This document shows, piece after piece, positions 1 through 8,322 of a stretch of 64,000 bases of DNA. Source of the stretch: Bacteriovorax sp. Its GTDB lineage: Bacteria > Bdellovibrionota > Bacteriovoracia > Bacteriovoracales > Bacteriovoracaceae. Each line of letters opens with the position of its first letter. Within the stretch, counting starts at the first letter, position 1. Both the position numbers and the translations under genes were made by a program. The notes beneath the pieces were generated by a model. It saw nothing but the letters and a program-made list of their open reading frames with translations, had not been told where the DNA came from and made no database searches. The stretch spans positions 55,579 to 119,578 of the forward strand of contig JAQTTZ010000001.1 in NCBI GenBank assembly GCA_028710485.1, written 5' to 3'.

Positions 1-47
1 GATAAAAATAAAATTTTTAACAAAAAAACTATCATTCAGGCCACTAA

Positions 48-500
48 CTAACCATTTCTTACTGCTGAATTGTCTGCTGGGCGAGAGATATTTTTAACAA
101 TTGATCCTGTTGTCCATTCTTCTGTTTTTCTGGCGATATCAGCGAGTGAAACCATTCCACAGCAACAGCCCTTATCATCAATCACTGGAACGCGACGTAT
201 TTGTTTTTTTTCCATAAGTTCAATGCATGCCTCTATCGGCATATCCATACCTACTGTGATCGCTGGACTTGTCATACAATCTTTGGCATTCATTGCTGCC
301 GGATTTAAGTCTTGGGCAACAGCTCTGCAACAAATGTCTCGATCAGTTATAACTCCAACTAGTTTTTTTTCTTCATGATTATTGACTACGGGAATTTCGC
401 CACAATCATGTTCAATCATCAAACGTGCCACATCTGCTAGCTTTGTCTCCATCGTGCAACAAGCGGGATTCATGGTCATAACGCTTCTAACTTTTCTCAT
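48..500 (-). CDS. CBS-domain pair protein
   Basis: A 150-residue cytoplasmic protein made almost entirely of two CBS motifs (about residues 5-60 and 75-130), the module that binds adenine nucleotides and senses cellular energy or nucleotide state. No catalytic or membrane domain is attached, so it is a stand-alone CBS pair. The pattern DRDIC..A matches the ITDRDI signature of this family, and the second CBS holds a run of three cysteines (CCC, about residues 111-113), which is odd. The start is set by a strong AAGGAGG Shine-Dalgarno 6-7 bases upstream. The gene is transcribed divergently from the RCC1-like gene. The partner it regulates cannot be told from sequence. Confidence 0.85.
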   Translation of the reverse strand: MRKVRSVMTMNPACCTMETKLADVARLMIEHDCGEIPVVNNHEEKKLVGVITDRDICCRAVAQDLNPAAMNAKDCMTSPAITVGMDMPIEACIELMEKKQIRRVPVIDDKGCCCGMVSLADIARKTEEWTTGSIVKNISRPADNSAVRNG

Positions 501-683
501 AGATCCTCCTTGGATGCCATTATCTCTTTAGTAAGATGCAATACAAGTACCGATAAAAAACTTGAATTTTTTGATCAGAATATTTTTGAGTCTTTTCAAT
601 AATTAATGAATAGTTTTTACGAAATAGACGAGCAAATAATTTTAAAACTATAGTTGTAACAATGTCCATGCCAGGGAGGAGTT

Positions 684-2453
684 ATGTCTAATAGGATTGT
701 AAAGTTTTTGATGTTTTTTTCACTTTGTTTTTTAACGAATGCTTTTGCAAATAATGTATTTACGGAATCTTTTGATATCTCTGTTGGCCGCAGCCATGTC
801 TGTGCACTTACTTCATTGGGGGTAAAGTGCTTTGGAAACTCAGAGAGTGTCACTCTGAAATCTCCAACGATTGGAAAAAATCCTCGTTTTTTACGCACTG
901 GAAATCGATTTTCATGCATGATCGATGATCTTGGAGTTCGATGTTGGGGAGAAATTCCAAATAGCAAACAGACAGAAGTATTAATGGGAAAAAAGATTAT
1001 TCTCAAACCTAAACTTCTCTCCGTTGGTTATGAGCATGCTTGTGCGGTTTCAGAAAAAGATAAAATAAAATGTTGGGGCCGAAATGATTTTGGTGAAACC
1101 AATGCACCAACAAATCTAAAAAAGATTACTGAAATTTCGCTAGGGATGAATAATAGCTGTGTAATCGCCGACGGAGCTGTTGCTTGCTGGGGAATGTCTA
1201 TAGAAGGGACTATTGATGTACCCCTCGGTTTAAAAAATCCTAGAAATTTAACTTCGGGTTGGTGGCACCATTGTGTACAAACAGATGACGGTATTAAGTG
1301 TTGGGGATATCCTTATAAAGATTTTATTGCTCCTGTTGATGATACGATTAAGGAATTCACTTCCGGTGGTTTTTATAATTGTGCCATTGGAGTTGATGGT
1401 GTGAAGTGTTGGGATGAAACTGGAAAAACAACCTTGGTTGATGATAGCGTTGGTGCTTATAAACTTAGTGTTGGCTCAACTAATGCTTGTGCCATCACAA
1501 CTGATAAGGGAGTGATCTGTTGGCGTTTGGGATTAATAAATAAAGGTAATTATAAACTTCTAAAATCTTTTGTGCCTTCTGGTGGAGTTGCTAAGATTGA
1601 GTATGTTTCTGCTGGGCATGCCAGTACATGCGCTTATGGAGATGCTGGTAATATTAAGTGTTGGGGATTTAATCCTGAAGGTGCTTTGGATGTTCCAACC
1701 ACAATCCCCGAACCGATCTCTCTCTTGTCAGTTGGCTCACATCGAACTTGTGCCATCACTAACTCAGTTCTTAGTTGTTGGGGAAATGTAGAAAGTTCCT
1801 ATAATACTCCGGCCAATCTAGGCAATGTGACTTTAGCTTCATCTGGAGGAAATCAAGTATGTGCAGGTACGCAGGACAATATTAGATGTTGGGGCGAAAA
1901 TATCAGAGGCGCGCTTGATATACCTAAAAATCTTGCTAATATTTCACAACTCTCATCAGGATTCTCTCATGTTTGTGCGGTCTCTAATGATCAAGTCATT
2001 TGTTGGGGCGGGGAAGGTTTGATTAAAAATGTTAACCCTCCTAAAAAAATGATGAACGCTCGTGCAATTTGCGCTGGTGGAACTTTTTCCTGTGGAATAA
2101 CTAAGCTCGGAAAGACCGTGTGTTGGGGGGATAAAATTCAATTTGTTGGTAACACAAAAACAATTGATGAAACAAGCAATGAAGTTTTAAATATTCCAAC
2201 AGAAGTACAGAATGCAAATGTGGTTGAAATCTCCTGTGGACTGAGCCATGCATGTGCGATTTATAATGGCAAGATTAAGTGCTGGGGTGATGGTCAGTTC
2301 TTACCTGAACGATTGTCAGTGCCTTCCACTATTAAAAACCCAAGACAACTTTCTTCTGGATGGAATCATACATGTGCAGTAGGTGATAAAGGATTAAGTT
2401 GCTGGGGAACTATGTTGAATAAAGATATGCCTAATTACTCTCTTGAAAAATAA
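684..2453 (+). CDS. secreted RCC1-like repeat protein, 14 repeats
   Basis: A 589-residue protein with an N-terminal signal peptide (residues 1-23, cleavage after AFA) followed only by RCC1-type repeats. I count fourteen copies of the core pattern H/S-x-C-A-x(7-9)-C-W-G, one about every 40 residues. Fourteen repeats fit two seven-bladed beta propellers. Each blade carries two cysteines (28 in the repeat cores), spaced to allow one disulfide per blade, which suits an exported protein. RCC1 propellers usually mediate binding; no enzymatic residue is visible. A GGGAGGAG ribosome-binding site precedes the ATG. Ligand and cellular role are unknown. The thioredoxin and DsbA-like genes lie immediately downstream in the opposite orientation. 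Confidence 0.85.
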   Translation: MSNRIVKFLMFFSLCFLTNAFANNVFTESFDISVGRSHVCALTSLGVKCFGNSESVTLKSPTIGKNPRFLRTGNRFSCMIDDLGVRCWGEIPNSKQTEVLMGKKIILKPKLLSVGYEHACAVSEKDKIKCWGRNDFGETNAPTNLKKITEISLGMNNSCVIADGAVACWGMSIEGTIDVPLGLKNPRNLTSGWWHHCVQTDDGIKCWGYPYKDFIAPVDDTIKEFTSGGFYNCAIGVDGVKCWDETGKTTLVDDSVGAYKLSVGSTNACAITTDKGVICWRLGLINKGNYKLLKSFVPSGGVAKIEYVSAGHASTCAYGDAGNIKCWGFNPEGALDVPTTIPEPISLLSVGSHRTCAITNSVLSCWGNVESSYNTPANLGNVTLASSGGNQVCAGTQDNIRCWGENIRGALDIPKNLANISQLSSGFSHVCAVSNDQVICWGGEGLIKNVNPPKKMMNARAICAGGTFSCGITKLGKTVCWGDKIQFVGNTKTIDETSNEVLNIPTEVQNANVVEISCGLSHACAIYNGKIKCWGDGQFLPERLSVPSTIKNPRQLSSGWNHTCAVGDKGLSCWGTMLNKDMPNYSLEK

Positions 2454-2460
2454 TTTTATT

Positions 2461-2500
2461 GGGAATCCTTATAGTCGTGAGAACTACTTTAAGGATTCCC
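2461..2500. terminator. hairpin between convergent genes
   Basis: A perfect 10-bp inverted repeat (GGGAATCCTT at 2461-2470, AAGGATTCCC at 2491-2500) fills the gap between the convergent RCC1-like and thioredoxin genes. The inner part can pair further (TAGT/ACTA). Neither side has a clean T-tract, so it is probably a bidirectional 3'-end structure rather than a textbook intrinsic terminator. Confidence 0.6.
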
Positions 2501-2977
2501 TTAGTCTAGAACCTCATTACTTTGATGCATGGTTGGTGGAACAAATTGCTGCAGCCAATTTTTAAACTGTTCTAACGGAAATGCCCCTGACTCCCTGGCC
2601 ACTTCTTTTCCATTTTTATAAATCAATATGGTTGGGATTCCCCGAATATTAAATTGGCCAGATGCTTGTGGAAAATCTTGGGTATTTATTTTTACAAAAA
2701 CTATTTTTCCGCCAAATATATGGGAAGCTCTCTCAAAAGTTGGGCCGAATGATTTACAGGGACCGCACCATGGTGCCCAGAAATCAATGACAATAGGCTG
2801 ATCCGCTTTTTGAGTCATCTTCATCAGGCCTTTGAGATCTATATCACTCACGAGTGAATGCATATTAAGAGGGGAGCCACATGATCCACAGACCGGCACT
2901 TGAAGCTTAATTTTATCAATTGCGACTTTGTTGAGGTTGTTACATTTCATGCAATAAGAAAAAGTTTTAGTACTCAT
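2501..2977 (-). CDS. trxC: thioredoxin 2
   Basis: A cytoplasmic disulfide reductase of 158 residues. The N-terminal 35 residues carry two CxxC pairs (CMKC and CGSC), the zinc-binding ribbon that separates TrxC from TrxA. The thioredoxin domain follows with the catalytic WCGPC motif and the cis-proline segment RGIPT. Length is slightly above the 139 residues of E. coli TrxC. An upstream GTG (2989) is in frame, but an AGGTGAG Shine-Dalgarno is correctly spaced for the ATG at 2977. It lies 17 bases after the DsbA-like gene and is probably co-transcribed with it, giving a two-gene thiol-redox operon. Confidence 0.92.
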   Translation of the reverse strand: MSTKTFSYCMKCNNLNKVAIDKIKLQVPVCGSCGSPLNMHSLVSDIDLKGLMKMTQKADQPIVIDFWAPWCGPCKSFGPTFERASHIFGGKIVFVKINTQDFPQASGQFNIRGIPTILIYKNGKEVARESGAFPLEQFKNWLQQFVPPTMHQSNEVLD

Positions 2978-2994
2978 ATTAATTCTCACCTAGT

Positions 2995-3543
2995 TTAAAT
3001 ATATGTTGCTTGACCTTCATCTATCATTCTTTGGATTGCATCTCGAAGAGATTCGTAGGTTAATGGTCCATCATAACGGTGGTCATTAAGAAAGATTGTT
3101 GGAGTGCTATGGACTCCACTGCGAACTCCGCCGCTAAAATCTTTAGTGATACGCTCTAGTAAATTCTCGCTTTTCATATCTTTTCTAAATTGATGAAGAT
3201 TTAAATTTAACCCCTCTGCGCATTCATCCATTAGCTCTGGTGAGAGGTAGTCATAATTTTTAAACAGAAATTCACTAAAATTCCAGAACTCATGCTGCTG
3301 ATCGGCTGCCTCTGAGGCGAGCGCTGCAAGAAGAGCATGTGGCCGAATATTACTTAAGGGAAAATGGCGATATACATAACAAATATTTGATTTAAATTCA
3401 TTAATAAGTTGATCGACGATTGGGGAAAAGCTTGAAGAGTGAGGACATTCAAAATCTCCATATTCAACAAGTACAACGAGAGCATGGAGAGACCCTATGT
3501 GATGATCTTTTTCTGTTACTGGATTTTTTAATGAAGATATCAT
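2995..3543 (-). CDS. DsbA/thioredoxin-like protein with a monothiol site
   Basis: A 182-residue protein of the DsbA-like thioredoxin superfamily. The segment EYGDFECP matches the conserved entry to the active site, but the usual CPxC is CPHS, so only one active-site cysteine remains. The cis-proline loop (HSTPT) is present near residue 147. No signal peptide is visible, so it appears cytoplasmic, unlike classical DsbA. Relatives with this domain are often fused to NhaA antiporters or act on oxidised substrates; a monothiol site would favour glutathionylation or peroxide chemistry rather than disulfide exchange (inference). A good Shine-Dalgarno (AAGGAGGC) precedes the ATG. A 12-bp palindrome lies 24 bases upstream. 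Confidence 0.75.
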   Translation of the reverse strand: MISSLKNPVTEKDHHIGSLHALVVLVEYGDFECPHSSSFSPIVDQLINEFKSNICYVYRHFPLSNIRPHALLAALASEAADQQHEFWNFSEFLFKNYDYLSPELMDECAEGLNLNLHQFRKDMKSENLLERITKDFSGGVRSGVHSTPTIFLNDHRYDGPLTYESLRDAIQRMIDEGQATYI

Positions 3544-3566
3544 TTATAGCCTCCTTTTTTATCCAC

Positions 3567-3578
3567 TGAAACGTTTCA
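3567..3578. promoter_or_regulatory. LacI/GalR-type operator-like palindrome
   Basis: TGAAACGTTTCA is a perfect 12-bp palindrome with a central CG, the form typical of LacI/GalR-family operators; it matches the core of FruR/Cra sites. It sits 24 bases upstream of the DsbA-like start codon, where a bound repressor would block transcription of the DsbA-like/trxC pair. No LacI-family gene lies in this window. Confidence 0.5.
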
Positions 3579-3862
3579 AAGGTCAAAGTTGCAATTAAGA
3601 AGCCATTCTGGCAGAGATAAATGACTCATTCTATGGAGTCGTTACTTAAGCGATTCCCTCGCTGCTTGTGGAGCCTTGTTTTCACGGGCCAATGCTTCAA
3701 TTGGCTAAGAATCTAGTAGAATTTTACGCGTATATTTTGATGTCGAGTCCATCTTTTTCAAGTTATAATTTGAGAAAGATAAGAATTTGATATTTGGCCG
3801 GGTTAATTAAAATTAATTTAATTAATCAATCCAATTAAGAATCAATATAAGACGAGAATGAT
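3579..3862. other. intergenic region with four short inverted repeats
   Basis: No credible coding sequence was found in this part of the 319-base gap between the divergent DsbA-like and eptA genes. It holds four consecutive small inverted repeats: GCC/GGC at 3602-3612, GACTC/GAGTC at 3623-3640, AGCGA/TCGCT at 3649-3663 and GCCAAT/ATTGGC at 3688-3705. The 60 bases before eptA are AT-rich. A structured leader or small RNA is possible, but no known family was matched. Confidence 0.35.
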
Positions 3863-5470
3863 ATGAACTTAAAAACAACTCAGACGAAACTCCTCATTGG
3901 AATTTCTATTTTTTTCACGATATTTTTTAATATAAGTTTTTTTGAGAAAACATTTGCCGTTTATCCTATATCTGGAAGCAGAATCTTTTTTTTACTTTCA
4001 CTCAGTCTTGTTTTAACCAGTTTTATAAATATCTTGCTGAATCTTGTAAGATCCAAATATGCCACTAAGCCTATACTCATTTCGCTTTTGTTCCTTTCGA
4101 CGCTTGCTGCTTATGTAATGGACAGTTACGGAACGGTTCTTGATGACACTATGTTTTTAAACATATTCAATACCGATACCCATGAGGCTTTTGACCTGCT
4201 AAGTTTCCGTTTGCTTATATATTTGATCTTTCTGTGGATTATTCCGTCATTCATTATTTACAAAATAAATCTAACCAGCTTTTCCTTTAAAGAGGAAGCT
4301 CTTTCAAGACTAAAATCTTTATTAGGCTCAGTCCTTTTAATCGTAGTTTTACTTTTTTCGTTCGGAAAAAATTACGCTTCTTTTTTTAGAGAACAAAAAA
4401 CACTTCGTTATTATACCAATCCTACATATTATATTTATTCAGTAGGTAAATATATAAGTCACTTTTTTGATAGCAATCAAACTCATATAGACTCTCTTGG
4501 GTTAAATGCCGTGGTGGATAGAAAGGGTCTTAAAAGGCAATTAATTGTTTTTGTTGTCGGAGAAACAGCGAGAAGAGATCATTTTTCTCTCAATGGTTAC
4601 AAGAAAGAAACAAATCCTTATTTAAAAAAAGAAAATGTTGTCTCATTTTCTAATATGACTTCTTGTGGAACTTCTACTGCCATTTCTGTGCCCTGCATTT
4701 TTTCAAATTTTGGCAGAAGCAAGTTTAATAATGAAAAAGCTGCTAGCACTGAAAATTTACTTGATATTCTTTCTCATACTAAAAAAGTAAATATTCTTTG
4801 GAGAGACAATAACTCAAACTCAAAAGGTGTGGCACTTAGAGTACCCTATGAAGATTATAAACAACCTCCTCTTAATACAATTTGTGATCCGGAGTGTAGG
4901 GATGTGGGGATGTTAGTTGGCTTGCAGGATTATATAAATACAAAGAAAGATGGAAATGTTTTTATTGTCTTGCACCAGATGGGGAATCACGGACCGGCCT
5001 ATTATAAAAGATATCCACCGGCCTTTGAAAAATTCAAACCTGTTTGCCAGACTAATGAGCTAGAGAAATGCTCTAATGAAGAGATTAATAATGCTTATGA
5101 CAATGCGACTTTATATACCGATTTCTTTTTATCCAAAGTCATAAGTCTGCTTAAAGAAAATTCAAGTAATTTTGGAACATCGATGTTCTATATTAGTGAT
5201 CATGGCGAATCCTTGGGGGAAAAAGGACTTTATCTTCACAGTCTTCCATATTTCATGGCACCAGATGAGCAAAAAAATATTGCAGCGGTTTTATGGTTTG
5301 GCGGAGATACTGCCAAAAATATCAATTACGATTTATTAAAAAAGAAAGCAGTTAAACCATATTCGCACGACAATATCTTTCATACTTTTCTAGGGTTGAT
5401 GAAAATCAAAACTCCCGAATATAATAAAGAGTTAGATATTTTTAACGACGTATTCAAAATAAATAAATAG
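3863..5470 (+). CDS. eptA: lipid A phosphoethanolamine transferase, EptA family
   Basis: An inner-membrane enzyme (535 residues) that moves phosphoethanolamine from phosphatidylethanolamine to lipid A or core sugars, lowering surface negative charge and usually giving resistance to cationic peptides. About five hydrophobic segments fill residues 10-180; the C-terminal periplasmic sulfatase-fold domain follows. Key motifs are VGETARRDHFSLNGY, the SCGTSTA segment with the nucleophilic threonine, VPCIFS, and the metal-binding ISDHGESLGE. Periplasmic cysteines (about residues 270-405) match the disulfides of this family. Length is close to E. coli EptA. The DTW gene begins 2 bases after its stop, so the two are likely co-transcribed. 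Confidence 0.92.
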   Translation: MNLKTTQTKLLIGISIFFTIFFNISFFEKTFAVYPISGSRIFFLLSLSLVLTSFINILLNLVRSKYATKPILISLLFLSTLAAYVMDSYGTVLDDTMFLNIFNTDTHEAFDLLSFRLLIYLIFLWIIPSFIIYKINLTSFSFKEEALSRLKSLLGSVLLIVVLLFSFGKNYASFFREQKTLRYYTNPTYYIYSVGKYISHFFDSNQTHIDSLGLNAVVDRKGLKRQLIVFVVGETARRDHFSLNGYKKETNPYLKKENVVSFSNMTSCGTSTAISVPCIFSNFGRSKFNNEKAASTENLLDILSHTKKVNILWRDNNSNSKGVALRVPYEDYKQPPLNTICDPECRDVGMLVGLQDYINTKKDGNVFIVLHQMGNHGPAYYKRYPPAFEKFKPVCQTNELEKCSNEEINNAYDNATLYTDFFLSKVISLLKENSSNFGTSMFYISDHGESLGEKGLYLHSLPYFMAPDEQKNIAAVLWFGGDTAKNINYDLLKKKAVKPYSHDNIFHTFLGLMKIKTPEYNKELDIFNDVFKINK

Positions 5471-5472
5471 TT

Positions 5473-6255
5473 ATGGACAAAATTACTTATCAAAAAATAA
5501 AGCTTCAAAGATTAGAAGCAGAAAAAAAACATGCGCGCGAAGATTTCTGTTTCAACTGCGTCCGAATTAAAAAGAATTGTCTCTGTGGGCTTATTAAGCC
5601 TTTTTATACAGATTTTCATTTTGTTTTACTATTGCACCCTATGGAGGCAAAAAGAGAGAAAATGGGAACAGGGAAAATTTCTAAAATTTCTCTTTTAAAT
5701 TCTCACATGATTACAGGTGTAGATTTTACCGAAGATTTACAAGTCAATGCCCTCATTAACAACCCCAAGAATTATTGTATGGTCTTATACCCAGGAAAAG
5801 GAGCGATTAATGTTTCAGAGGGCGATGTTGCACCTCTAATCGATAAAAAAGTGAGGGGACTACGATTAGTTGTTTTTCTTATCGATGGGACCTGGCCGTG
5901 TGCCAAAAAAATGATGAGACAATCACATAATTTACAAATTCTCCCTCGAATCTCTTTTACTGCAAATCATACTTCGATTTTTGAAATTAAAGAGCAGCCC
6001 GCAGACTTTTGTCTTTCGACCATAGAGTCTATTCATTTTTTTATCCAGGAATGTAATAGAAAAGGACTGGAAAAAACTGATGGCATGGAAGATAATATGA
6101 TCGATGTTTTTAAGGCCATGATTAATTTTCAAATTAAATGTTCACTTGATCCCAATCTTTCTTCTTATACCAAAGGAGTGTTGGGCTATTCAAAAAAAGA
6201 GGACCGAATTCGTCCTAAAAAATGGCTCATCCGAAATATAGTTTTAGCCGATTAA
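5473..6255 (+). CDS. DTW-domain tRNA-uridine aminocarboxypropyltransferase
   Basis: A 260-residue DTW-domain protein, the family of E. coli TapT (YfiP), which transfers the 3-amino-3-carboxypropyl group from S-adenosylmethionine to uridine 47 of tRNA. The N-terminal cysteine cluster (CFNCVRIKKNCLC, about residues 22-34) is the family zinc site. The signature appears as IDGTWPCAKKM, followed by LPR. The start is only 2 bases after the eptA stop, which suggests translational coupling, although the two functions seem unrelated. Substrate position is inferred from the family. Confidence 0.85.
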   Translation: MDKITYQKIKLQRLEAEKKHAREDFCFNCVRIKKNCLCGLIKPFYTDFHFVLLLHPMEAKREKMGTGKISKISLLNSHMITGVDFTEDLQVNALINNPKNYCMVLYPGKGAINVSEGDVAPLIDKKVRGLRLVVFLIDGTWPCAKKMMRQSHNLQILPRISFTANHTSIFEIKEQPADFCLSTIESIHFFIQECNRKGLEKTDGMEDNMIDVFKAMINFQIKCSLDPNLSSYTKGVLGYSKKEDRIRPKKWLIRNIVLAD

Positions 6256-6259
6256 AGTG

Positions 6260-6481
6260 TTAACTATTTTTTAGGGGCCTAACTAGGTCCTCTAAACCAT
6301 TTAATTTTATTTCGTATAACAGTCCGAGCAATTTTCCAATCTGCCCATCAGGAAGGCCTTGTCCATAAAACCATACGACATAGGTTTCAGGTAAATCAAT
6401 GAGAAGTGTCCCTTTATATTTTCCAAAGGGCATATAAGTTGTTGCTAGTTTAACAAGTTCATTTTGTCCGTAATTTTCCAT
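6260..6481 (-). CDS. DUF3820 family protein
   Basis: A 73-residue cytoplasmic protein matching the DUF3820 family: MPFGKYKG near residue 17, the DLPETYVVWFYGQGLPDG segment, and LLYEIKLNGL toward the end. The family has no established biochemical role. It is convergent with the DTW gene (4-base gap) and follows the DUF2459 gene on the same strand by 14 bases, so those two are probably one transcript. Confidence 0.75.
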   Translation of the reverse strand: MENYGQNELVKLATTYMPFGKYKGTLLIDLPETYVVWFYGQGLPDGQIGKLLGLLYEIKLNGLEDLVRPLKNS

Positions 6482-6495
6482 AGATTATTATTGCT

Positions 6496-7161
6496 TTATT
6501 TCTGTGCATTTACAATTCCATATTTTAATGGAGACCACACGGGTCTTCGTGCATTTATTATTTTTAAACCTTTTAGAGTCCATATATTACAAGTGTTCAG
6601 TATAGTGTACTGGTGATGACTTTTAAAAAACTTATCAGTGTTGTAATAACTAAATTCATTTATTTTTTGAACATTGCCTTTCGAATCAAGTAAAAAATAA
6701 TCCTTAATATATGTGATTAATTTTAGGTATTCGCCTGATGTTAAATAGAGTGGCCGTGCCGGTAATGTATCTTTTAAATCTAAAATATACTCAACGTGAA
6801 GAGCGGATTCACTTGGAAGAATGATCGTCTTTAAAACAACCAAAACTTTTAAACTGCTCAAGTCTTTCATGTTTAAAAAGAAATCCTTGCTTCCCCAACC
6901 AATAGAAATGAACTGTGGATTGATGATTTTATTGGTTACTTGATTTATAGGGATTAGTTGAGTCCAATCAAAGAGGGAATTTGAAATTGGGAAGATGAAC
7001 TCTGTGTGAATACTGCCAGCAGCGATATAAGCAATAAACTTATCATGACCATTACCTTTTCTTTCACCGATTATAATATATTGAAGTAAAAATGCCAGGA
7101 GAAGGTATAGCGATATAAGTAGAAGGATGATTAATGCCAGGTACTTAAAAATATTAATCAT
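6496..7161 (-). CDS. DUF2459/TIGR02117 family membrane-anchored protein
   Basis: A 221-residue protein with one N-terminal transmembrane segment (about residues 7-30), the rest predicted outside the cytoplasm. The pattern G-S-I-H-T-E-F-I-F-P, the IGWGSKDFF segment, and the C-terminal NTCNIWTLKGLK match the DUF2459 (TIGR02117) family, which contains conserved His and Cys residues suggestive of a hydrolase but has no confirmed activity. There is no clear Shine-Dalgarno; instead a perfect inverted repeat ends just before the start codon. Confidence 0.75.
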   Translation of the reverse strand: MINIFKYLALIILLLISLYLLLAFLLQYIIIGERKGNGHDKFIAYIAAGSIHTEFIFPISNSLFDWTQLIPINQVTNKIINPQFISIGWGSKDFFLNMKDLSSLKVLVVLKTIILPSESALHVEYILDLKDTLPARPLYLTSGEYLKLITYIKDYFLLDSKGNVQKINEFSYYNTDKFFKSHHQYTILNTCNIWTLKGLKIINARRPVWSPLKYGIVNAQK

Positions 7162-7165
7162 AAAA

Positions 7166-7203
7166 TGGCCATTCTTTAAAGTTTTAATTTTGTTGAATGG
7201 CCA
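7166..7203 (-). terminator. hairpin between the ice-binding and DUF2459 genes
   Basis: Perfect 9-bp arms TGGCCATTC (7166-7174) and GAATGGCCA (7195-7203). Read on the minus strand, the second arm is followed by TTTT and then directly by the ATG of the DUF2459 gene. It may terminate the ice-binding gene transcript, mask the start of the next gene, or both. Confidence 0.5.
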
Positions 7204-7214
7204 CCCTGATTTTA

Positions 7215-8021
7215 TTACGGTTTAGTGATAGTATTTTTATCCAATACTAATTTATCGTTCTTAACAAAAGCTCGTCCTACCAAAGAAGCTTGTTCTTTCA
7301 TTTCGAAAGTTTGTTGAGAGATAATTGTTCCTACCATTGAACTTCTTGCTCTGATTAAAACATCATCGCCGACTTGCCAGAAAACATTTGAAGCCTTTGC
7401 CCCACCACTTAGAGTAACGTGTACATCAGTCCCAACTCTTAGTTGTCCTGCTACTTTGAAAATCCAAACATCTGTTTCATTTCCTTCAAGTTTTAAGTCA
7501 AGAGGGATAGTGACTCTTGATTTCCATTCATACACCCCTGCCGCTAAAACCTTGTTGCCAAGATTTCCGTTCCATAGACCGATTTTATCTGCGTCTGCGA
7601 CTGTTCTTTCTTCTTCGTTATAGGCGTTAATCATATCAATCTTCGCTTGCAGAACGAAAGCCGCTGTAGCAACGTCGCTATCGTCACCTGCATAAATTTC
7701 GGGGAGTCCACCAACCACTTCAGTTGGATCTAGTGTAATTAGTGATCGAGGCCCTGGCCTCAACCCAACTTTTCCGGTAATAGATGAACTTGGAATAGAG
7801 GAGATTGATGTGTGGGCGAAAACTGCAAAATTTTCTGCTTGTCTTAAATTTACTGCTTTTACGCTATGATTAGCAATAGTATCTGCTTTGGTTTCTGTGC
7901 TTGGAACTTCAATCTTGTTGATAACAGCTTTAGGTGTACTGCTCGAATTTTTTCCACAGCTTGTTATAGACAACAGACCGAACCCCAACAATAGAGAAAC
8001 TACAATCCCTGATTTTTTCAT
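7215..8021 (-). CDS. DUF3494 ice-binding-like lipoprotein
   Basis: A 268-residue lipoprotein: a signal peptide ends in the lipobox ITSC (Cys about residue 22), so it is anchored in an envelope membrane. From about residue 60 to the end it is a DUF3494 domain, the ice-binding beta-solenoid fold, with SSITGKVGLRPGPR near the start, TDVWIFKV, VFWQVG and GTIISQQ. Family members bind ice or act as adhesins. It is a full paralogue of the protein at 19100-19906, of the same total length. The start has a good AAAGGAG ribosome-binding site. Actual ice binding is not shown by sequence alone. Confidence 0.85.
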   Translation of the reverse strand: MKKSGIVVSLLLGFGLLSITSCGKNSSSTPKAVINKIEVPSTETKADTIANHSVKAVNLRQAENFAVFAHTSISSIPSSSITGKVGLRPGPRSLITLDPTEVVGGLPEIYAGDDSDVATAAFVLQAKIDMINAYNEEERTVADADKIGLWNGNLGNKVLAAGVYEWKSRVTIPLDLKLEGNETDVWIFKVAGQLRVGTDVHVTLSGGAKASNVFWQVGDDVLIRARSSMVGTIISQQTFEMKEQASLVGRAFVKNDKLVLDKNTITKP

Positions 8022-8322
8022 CGCTATCTCCTTTTGGCTAATTTCGTAAATAAAATATTTACTCGATCAGTTAATAATCATGAAAAAATTAAAATAAATA
8101 ATTCTTTATCTGAATCAAATTTATAGCGAATGATTATGTATAGAAAGAGAGATTGGATTATGCCTCAAAAAGGTTTAATTTTTATAATTTTGAGGTGCAT
8201 TTTTTATAACATAATTGAGATCCATAATAGATTCTAATTTTTTCTATCACGAGAGTATAACAACCTCTTTCCGAAGACGAATATTTCTGAGAAAGTAAGA
8301 AGAGGCCGACAAAGGAAAGTAA
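8022..8322. other. intergenic region with one strong inverted repeat
   Basis: This 301-base gap separates divergently transcribed genes. It is AT-rich, with the ice-binding gene promoter presumably at its left side and an AAAGGAAAG ribosome-binding site for the PAP2-like gene at its right end. The only clear structure is the hairpin at 8160-8206. A 33-codon frame (MYRK..., from about 8137) lacks a ribosome-binding site and is not called. Confidence 0.4.
8160..8206 (+). terminator. possible intrinsic terminator or small-RNA end
   Basis: ATGCCTCAAAA (8160-8170) pairs with TTTTGAGG-TGCAT (8188-8200) with one bulge, and a run of six T follows. It has terminator form on the plus strand, but no plus-strand gene is seen upstream, so it could end an unannotated short RNA. 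Confidence 0.4.

Noticed and set aside
529..555. FliA-like promoter (CCGATAA) before the RCC1-like gene
   Set aside because: The -10 element resembles GCCGATAA, but no TAAA-type -35 is found at the right distance.
3602..3705. Run of hairpins suggesting a tRNA
   Set aside because: No T-loop consensus (GGTTCGAATC type), no acceptor stem closing the set and no CCA, so not called a tRNA.
8137..8238. 33-codon hydrophobic frame in the gap before the PAP2-like gene
   Set aside because: No ribosome-binding site, and its middle is the hairpin arm.
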